From Rhynchopus sp. YZ270_cl-10 (lineage: Eukaryota > Euglenozoa > Diplonemea > Diplonemida > Diplonemidae): a stretch of 64,000 nucleotides of DNA. The number at the start of each line of letters is the position of its first letter. Position 1 is the stretch's first letter. The notes under the pieces were generated by a model that saw only the letters and a list, made by a program, of their open reading frames with translations, did no database searches and was not told the DNA's origin. The position numbers were made by a program, and so were the translations under genes. Location of the stretch: positions 620,001-684,000 of the forward strand of contig OZ037934.1 of NCBI GenBank assembly GCA_964035575.1. Direction: 5' to 3'. Positions 60,301-64,000 of this stretch are shown piece after piece.

Positions 60301-63300
60301 CTTTCCTTCGTGTTTCTCAAAGGTGAGGACACCTCTGCGTCTGCCACCGGCGAGCGCTGCAGGGTGACCCTCCAGGACGACGGCGGTGTCGCAAACAGCG
60401 GGGTGGACACTTTCATTGCAGAATTCAACCTCAAGGTGCTGCCGAACACTGCACCACCTACCTTCATCGTCCGCAGCAACGGTGTCATGCTGGAGGACGA
60501 CCCGCCGACCACACTACGCCAGGCTGTGGTCATGGTGGTCTCAAGCACCTCGCCTATCACCACCAAATGCGGCGACGGATCCACCGTAGTGAAGACCTGC
60601 ACACTCGACCCGGTCACAGGAGACATCACCATATACCTCCACGCAGAGCTCTATGGCGATGAGAACGTGGCCATCTCTGTGTGCAACCCTGGCGGCTGCA
60701 CGGACAAGACCTTCTTCCTCCAGGTCATCCCCGTCAACGATGCGCCCTCCTTCACATCGATCACCGATGTCGTCGTGCTCGAAGCTCCTGGCATCCCTTC
60801 CGAAGTCGCGCCCCCTGCAGTCGAGGTGACGGATCTCATGGATGGTACACACTACTACAAGGTAAAGGTGACAGAGGGGAGGAAGGGGTCGCTCACTGCG
60901 GCTGGGGTGCCTACGGAGACAGAGCAGACGCTTACGTACCATTTGCGCACGGAGGCGAGGATGGGGATGGACGATATCTTCACGGCGCCGCCGAGAATCA
61001 ATTCGCAGGGCTTCCTCACCTTCACCACGAAGGGGACCGGGTCGCAGATTGTCAAGGTGTATGTGCAGGACGACGGGGGGATTTCGAACCGTGGTGTGGA
61101 TGTGTCGCTGGAGAGTGAGTTTCAGGTGGATGTGCGGCATTTTAACACGGCGCCGACGTTTCAACTGCTGAAGCGTACCATCACGTTGCAGGAGCCGGAC
61201 AGCACGTTGGTGCACACAGAGGCGAGCATGGTGGGCACGATCGCAAAGGGGTTCTACGCGGAGGAGGCATCGCAGAAGTTGTCTGCGTCGGTTGCATGCG
61301 TGGGGTCGACGCAGTGCAGCAGTCTGTTCTCGGGTGCCGCGTCGCTTGACCTAGAGACGACGGATCTGACGCTGAGTGTCGTGGCAGACAAATTCACGCC
61401 CCCAGAGGGTTGTGCCTGCGGCATCGTGGTTGAGGACGACGGTCCACAGGGCCCGCCCAGTGGACACCGGCACCGCTCCCTCGAAACCGCCTTCACATTG
61501 ATCATCACTGCTGTGAACGACCCGCCTGCGTTCGTCTCCGGACCTGATGTGGTAACCACCATGAACGAACAGCTGCGTGCACCACAGTGGGCTGACACAA
61601 CAAAGATCTCCGCAGGGCCGTACGAAGAGCAGTCCCTGCAGTTCATTGTGACGTGGAAGGACACAACACTGCTCTCACAGGTCACCGTCGACCCTCTCAC
61701 TGGAGACCTGCAGGTGGTGCCCGCAACAGACAAGGTGGGACGCACACCGGTCACACTCTGCCTCCGTGACGTAGAAGGGGCGGAGACGTGCAAGGAAGAC
61801 GCTTTTGTGGTGACGGTGCTCCCGGTGGGCCTCGTGGGTGTGCCGACCTTCATCTCTGCAGGCGCCATCACGGTGGAGGAGGACTCCGTTCCCTACACCG
61901 CAGCTTGGGCGTCCCAGATGCAGACGGGTGACCCCACAGACAACACACGAGCGTTGGCAGGGTTCAAGCCCCGGATCCTGCACGGTGCGGAGATGTTTGC
62001 CCCCGGTGGTGCGCCGGAGATATCGCTGGACGGCACGCTGTCGTTCACGCTGGCCCCAGATATGAACGGGCAGGTCACCGTCGAGGTGCAGCTGGAGGAG
62101 GTAAACGGCGCAGTGAGCAACCCGCACCAGCTTCTCATCAACGTCACCCCCGTGGACGACCGGCCGACCTTCACGGCTGGCGGCGACGTTACTGTGCTTG
62201 AAGACGTTCCTGGGTACGATGCTATGTGGTGCACAGCGCTGTCGGCAGGGGCACCAAACGAAGCCTTGGCTGACCTTCAGTTTGAGACACGTGTCTCGGA
62301 TACAACGTTGTTCTCAAAGCAGCCGGAAGTCGTCGTGAAGGACACGCTCTGTGCGTTGAGGTTCACCCCCTTGCCGAATGTGCACGGCACAACGTCGGTG
62401 ACGGTCAAGCTTTCGGACAAGACGTATACCACCACGGAGGTGACCTTCACCGTCGCGATCACTGCTGTGAACGATGTGCCGACGTGGGTGTTCCCTACAT
62501 CAACGCTGTACGTTTCCGAGGACTTTGGGAGCACGACACTGCGGGTGGCCAGCTCGCTGTTCCCTGGGGCAAGGGAGGACTCACAGAGCCTGTCTGTTGA
62601 AGTGACGGTGCTGCAGGGAGCTGATGTCATTGAGGGCACACCGTCCGTGACGGTCAACGGCGCGACAGCGGACCTGCAGCTGCAATCGAAGCAGAACGCC
62701 TTCGGTGCTCTTGTGTTGTCCATGGTGCTCAAGGATTCTGGTGGAACTGCCAACGGCGGGGTCGACGCAACAGCACCACAGCAGGTCCGCGTTGTCGTGC
62801 GCGATGTGAACGACCCGCCAAGCTTCACCATCGCCAGCAACGCGACGCTCGTGGAGGACACCACGCTGACGGTGCCCTCCTTCGTGGTGGGCATATCCCC
62901 TGGGCCAGGCGAGACCTCGCAGCGTGTCAAGATGGCGGTGCTCTTGACGAACGGAGGCATCCTCGAGAAGGTGGAGCTGAGCGACGACGGCACGCTGACA
63001 ATCAAACCTGTGGCAGACGCCTTCGGCTCGTCGTCGGTGACAGTCGAGGCTGTTGACGTGGACGACGCGAACGCAGCGCACATCCCGATGACGGCAAGGC
63101 AGGACTTCACGGTGACAGTGAACGCGGTGAACGACCCCCCGCAGCTTTCCGTGGTGCAGGGCGACGTGTCGGCGGAAAGCGGCATCGCGTTCTCGCTGCG
63201 TGTCATGGACAGCATCGTGCCCGGCCCGCCCAACGAGGCTGCGCAGAACGTGCAGGTCACCGTCGAAGCAGACGACGCATCGCTGTTCAGTGTGCCGCCC

Positions 63301-64000
63301 AGCGTGTCCTCGCCACAGGGCATCCTCACCTTCACCGGCGCAAAGGCAGGCACCACCACCATCCGTGTAAGTGCCAAAGATGATGCGGGCACGTCCAACG
63401 GAGGGATTGACACCAGTGAAGTCAGAACTGTGTCCGTGACACTCACCTCGCGTGTCACCCCCTCCTTCGTCCTGACCCGCACCCAGGTCTCTGTAGGCCC
63501 CGGTGAGCACTTCATCCAGATGACAACAGACGTGCAGCACGTCACAGGGCAGCCCAGGTACCAGCTAGAGTTCAACGGGACGGCCGGCTTGCTTCTGTTC
63601 CACCAGATGCCAACGGTCGACGCGCAGGGGCGTTTGGTGCTGAATGCGAAGGGCGACGTTGGGGTGGCGCAGTTCCGCCTCGACTTGACAGACTCGCTGA
63701 CGGGGCTGACCTCGCCTGCACAGTACTTCTCTGTGTTCACCACGAACGACCTTGTCAAGCAGTTCCAGCTGGTCAGCTTCCTTGCACCCAACGAGGTAAG
63801 CGCGGATGTGTGGGAGCGCGCCATTGCTGTTGCGCTGGGTGTTTCGCAGAACGCTGTCACTGTGAAGGGCATCCGCCCCGACGACACGGGGAAGACCAAC
63901 GGGGGCACACAGGTCTTCGTGGACCTCACCTACGACGGGGCTGAGGCGGGCGCTGCAGAGCTGCTGCGCCTGGGCAACGACCCGACGACGACTGTGAGCA
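57301..64000 (+). CDS. Giant secreted cadherin-like repeat protein (5' part)
   Basis: The frame is open without interruption from the ATG at 57301 to the end of the window, at least 2,233 residues in a single exon. It starts with the signal peptide MLLLERLCVAALLCALLLSV. The first 250 residues are Cys-rich. After that, about 13 to 15 repeats of roughly 110-180 residues follow, each opening with a VNDPPSF or NDRPTF type motif, then VLED or VDED, and containing DDGG or DTGG blocks. This is the cadherin-like or tandem-95 pattern of large adhesins, common in bacterial and protist surface proteins. Several repeats carry extra Cys clusters (CCGTRPCPCDFC). The Asp and Asn motifs suggest calcium binding. 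Its C-terminus and any membrane anchor lie outside the window. A role in adhesion or prey contact is inferred. Confidence 0.85.
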   Translation, partial: MLLLERLCVAALLCALLLSVDAAHVSQINGVNCNHPPYWTVGRDIYVTEDSFTDSYEREGLHWGPMIHDGQKGLPGNDPGYPGDCPNDPVLRNPLIPCTCAPMSMQPVCNVAPPDGTWCPVFPPGVDHACFCRQSLYFKDVTITPDGIVCNVDLSTCWVGPQISPTCLSDDEAQCRDKDWMGMKLGTKYYGVDLKFDLCPCGFGSVTVCATLCDDKWGTQEMPPGTGGFSIDCDDQDCAPSLCFNIHVEQVNNCPEWTHVPEIRVTEDQATPSCHTFANAISYGCKWEGHDQSHPQEIYFDIACDNDALYQNRPTVQYVQGQATAQLCYSTAPDRSGCSVCTITIYDTGGVTNGGCNKGDTQSVTICVEEINDPPTFVPGPTTLSVDEDASNTCTPSGCSQGPYTYQNWATSLSTGPGWEVCAETGLCCQPDTCDMRQTLDRFEVTLVDPCYSVLFTVPPAIDVNTGDLTFTLAQHANTVGADKVEMNIVLFDSGQDSGACKLANDGSCHQADSDALAFTLIIKPENDVPSFVPQFLQLQMKEDEVYPATLWAGDMCIGSWTASGCANQPCTATCLQDACCGTRPCPCDFCNEANDPESQQFVWEIDVDNKELFDQAAQPAIDATGHLTFTLATDVNGVARVKVTLKDDGGQYANAAIGNTAELVISVSPENDRPTFTIPATYSTGKCNPCTQQSEPLFATDIDTGSFWTDEDTQLLSWASNAPTVNNDNTALFSEQPWLEMSGDRRTSTLRYTLAAGQSGIATVTVTLADNGDATDCNVGCAVCNGGAAKPRAQSCDRLTQTFTFTVAESNAPPTFNIVHPGQDITVLEDPTPAEVVISPYSTHSAGDAVEDTTQTVTYYITPADPTLFTATGQPTIDAAGDLRFTPAPDAYGQTTLTIKVGDNGFPAKESDVQDVTLTILPVNDAPLFSYPAELPTGTGTAYDPCNADAGCPVSVTFAAGIAMGPPNESGQKPLAWAVECPNHPTLFKDATFDTTTGELSFVFLKGEDTSASATGERCRVTLQDDGGVANSGVDTFIAEFNLKVLPNTAPPTFIVRSNGVMLEDDPPTTLRQAVVMVVSSTSPITTKCGDGSTVVKTCTLDPVTGDITIYLHAELYGDENVAISVCNPGGCTDKTFFLQVIPVNDAPSFTSITDVVVLEAPGIPSEVAPPAVEVTDLMDGTHYYKVKVTEGRKGSLTAAGVPTETEQTLTYHLRTEARMGMDDIFTAPPRINSQGFLTFTTKGTGSQIVKVYVQDDGGISNRGVDVSLESEFQVDVRHFNTAPTFQLLKRTITLQEPDSTLVHTEASMVGTIAKGFYAEEASQKLSASVACVGSTQCSSLFSGAASLDLETTDLTLSVVADKFTPPEGCACGIVVEDDGPQGPPSGHRHRSLETAFTLIITAVNDPPAFVSGPDVVTTMNEQLRAPQWADTTKISAGPYEEQSLQFIVTWKDTTLLSQVTVDPLTGDLQVVPATDKVGRTPVTLCLRDVEGAETCKEDAFVVTVLPVGLVGVPTFISAGAITVEEDSVPYTAAWASQMQTGDPTDNTRALAGFKPRILHGAEMFAPGGAPEISLDGTLSFTLAPDMNGQVTVEVQLEEVNGAVSNPHQLLINVTPVDDRPTFTAGGDVTVLEDVPGYDAMWCTALSAGAPNEALADLQFETRVSDTTLFSKQPEVVVKDTLCALRFTPLPNVHGTTSVTVKLSDKTYTTTEVTFTVAITAVNDVPTWVFPTSTLYVSEDFGSTTLRVASSLFPGAREDSQSLSVEVTVLQGADVIEGTPSVTVNGATADLQLQSKQNAFGALVLSMVLKDSGGTANGGVDATAPQQVRVVVRDVNDPPSFTIASNATLVEDTTLTVPSFVVGISPGPGETSQRVKMAVLLTNGGILEKVELSDDGTLTIKPVADAFGSSSVTVEAVDVDDANAAHIPMTARQDFTVTVNAVNDPPQLSVVQGDVSAESGIAFSLRVMDSIVPGPPNEAAQNVQVTVEADDASLFSVPPSVSSPQGILTFTGAKAGTTTIRVSAKDDAGTSNGGIDTSEVRTVSVTLTSRVTPSFVLTRTQVSVGPGEHFIQMTTDVQHVTGQPRYQLEFNGTAGLLLFHQMPTVDAQGRLVLNAKGDVGVAQFRLDLTDSLTGLTSPAQYFSVFTTNDLVKQFQLVSFLAPNEVSADVWERAIAVALGVSQNAVTVKGIRPDDTGKTNGGTQVFVDLTYDGAEAGAAELLRLGNDPTTTVS

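Noticed and set aside
62277-63929. Minus-strand ORF of 550 codons near the window end
   Set aside because: Antisense of the cadherin-like repeat gene, whose plus-strand frame has a signal peptide and repeated motifs and stays open to the last base.
1-64000. CRISPR arrays, rRNA genes, bacterial operons
   Set aside because: No regularly spaced identical repeats with unique spacers, no rRNA-like sequence, and gene structure is eukaryotic throughout.

Overview
The window looks like nuclear DNA of a free-living microbial eukaryote. The genes have spliceosomal introns, the coding DNA is GC-rich, and the spacers are AT-rich and full of homopolymer runs, short inverted-repeat transposons and dispersed short repeats. 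The gene set is eukaryotic: the exosome nuclease Rrp6, a Far11/STRIP subunit, an RBR ubiquitin ligase and a Lin1/CD2BP2-like splicing protein. A bacterial-type topoisomerase IA and secreted or surface repeat proteins accompany them. A bacterial-type topoisomerase IA of this kind is known from mitochondria of Euglenozoa, so a diplonemid-like euglenozoan is one possibility. That is a weak inference.

Layout. 1-14.2 kb: tandem array of three nearly identical secreted glycoside hydrolase family 2 enzymes (the first cut by the window edge). Their spacers have been invaded by different transposons, so the copies act as empty-site controls for one another. 15.9-19.7 kb: a five-exon coiled-coil protein of unknown function. 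20.2-25.1 kb: a large Cys-rich type I membrane protein with about 248-residue repeats. 25.1-29.1 kb: gene-poor, with a hAT-type miniature element. 29.1-32.8 kb: Rrp6 in seven exons. 34.7-36.9 kb: Lin1/CD2BP2-like gene whose one intron is almost filled by a transposon. 37.0-39.7 kb: a protein with two retropepsin-like domains. 40.2-43.0 kb: Far11/STRIP. 43.3-44.5 kb: UBP-zinc-finger plus RBR ligase. 47.6-49.5 kb: topoisomerase IA. 50.4-51.7 kb (minus strand): hAT-transposase-like protein with an acidic tail. 52.3-52.7 kb: small basic protein with 11-residue repeats. 55.2-56.8 kb: fibronectin-III protein. 57.3 kb to the end: a giant secreted cadherin-like repeat protein that runs off the window.

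Exon junctions were worked out from reading-frame continuity. Of 17 well-supported introns, 16 start GTAT, all follow a G, and 13 lie between codons. Many introns carry members of the same short repeat families (called A to E here) that are scattered between genes. Family A occurs in introns of three genes. One intron of the fibronectin-III gene is little more than a half copy. This introner-like pattern, plus a set of four inverted-repeat elements with CA...TG ends and 6-bp target duplications, is the most interesting signal. The genes do not form a pathway. The secreted GH2 enzymes and the large surface proteins suggest an osmotrophic or predatory cell that degrades polysaccharide.
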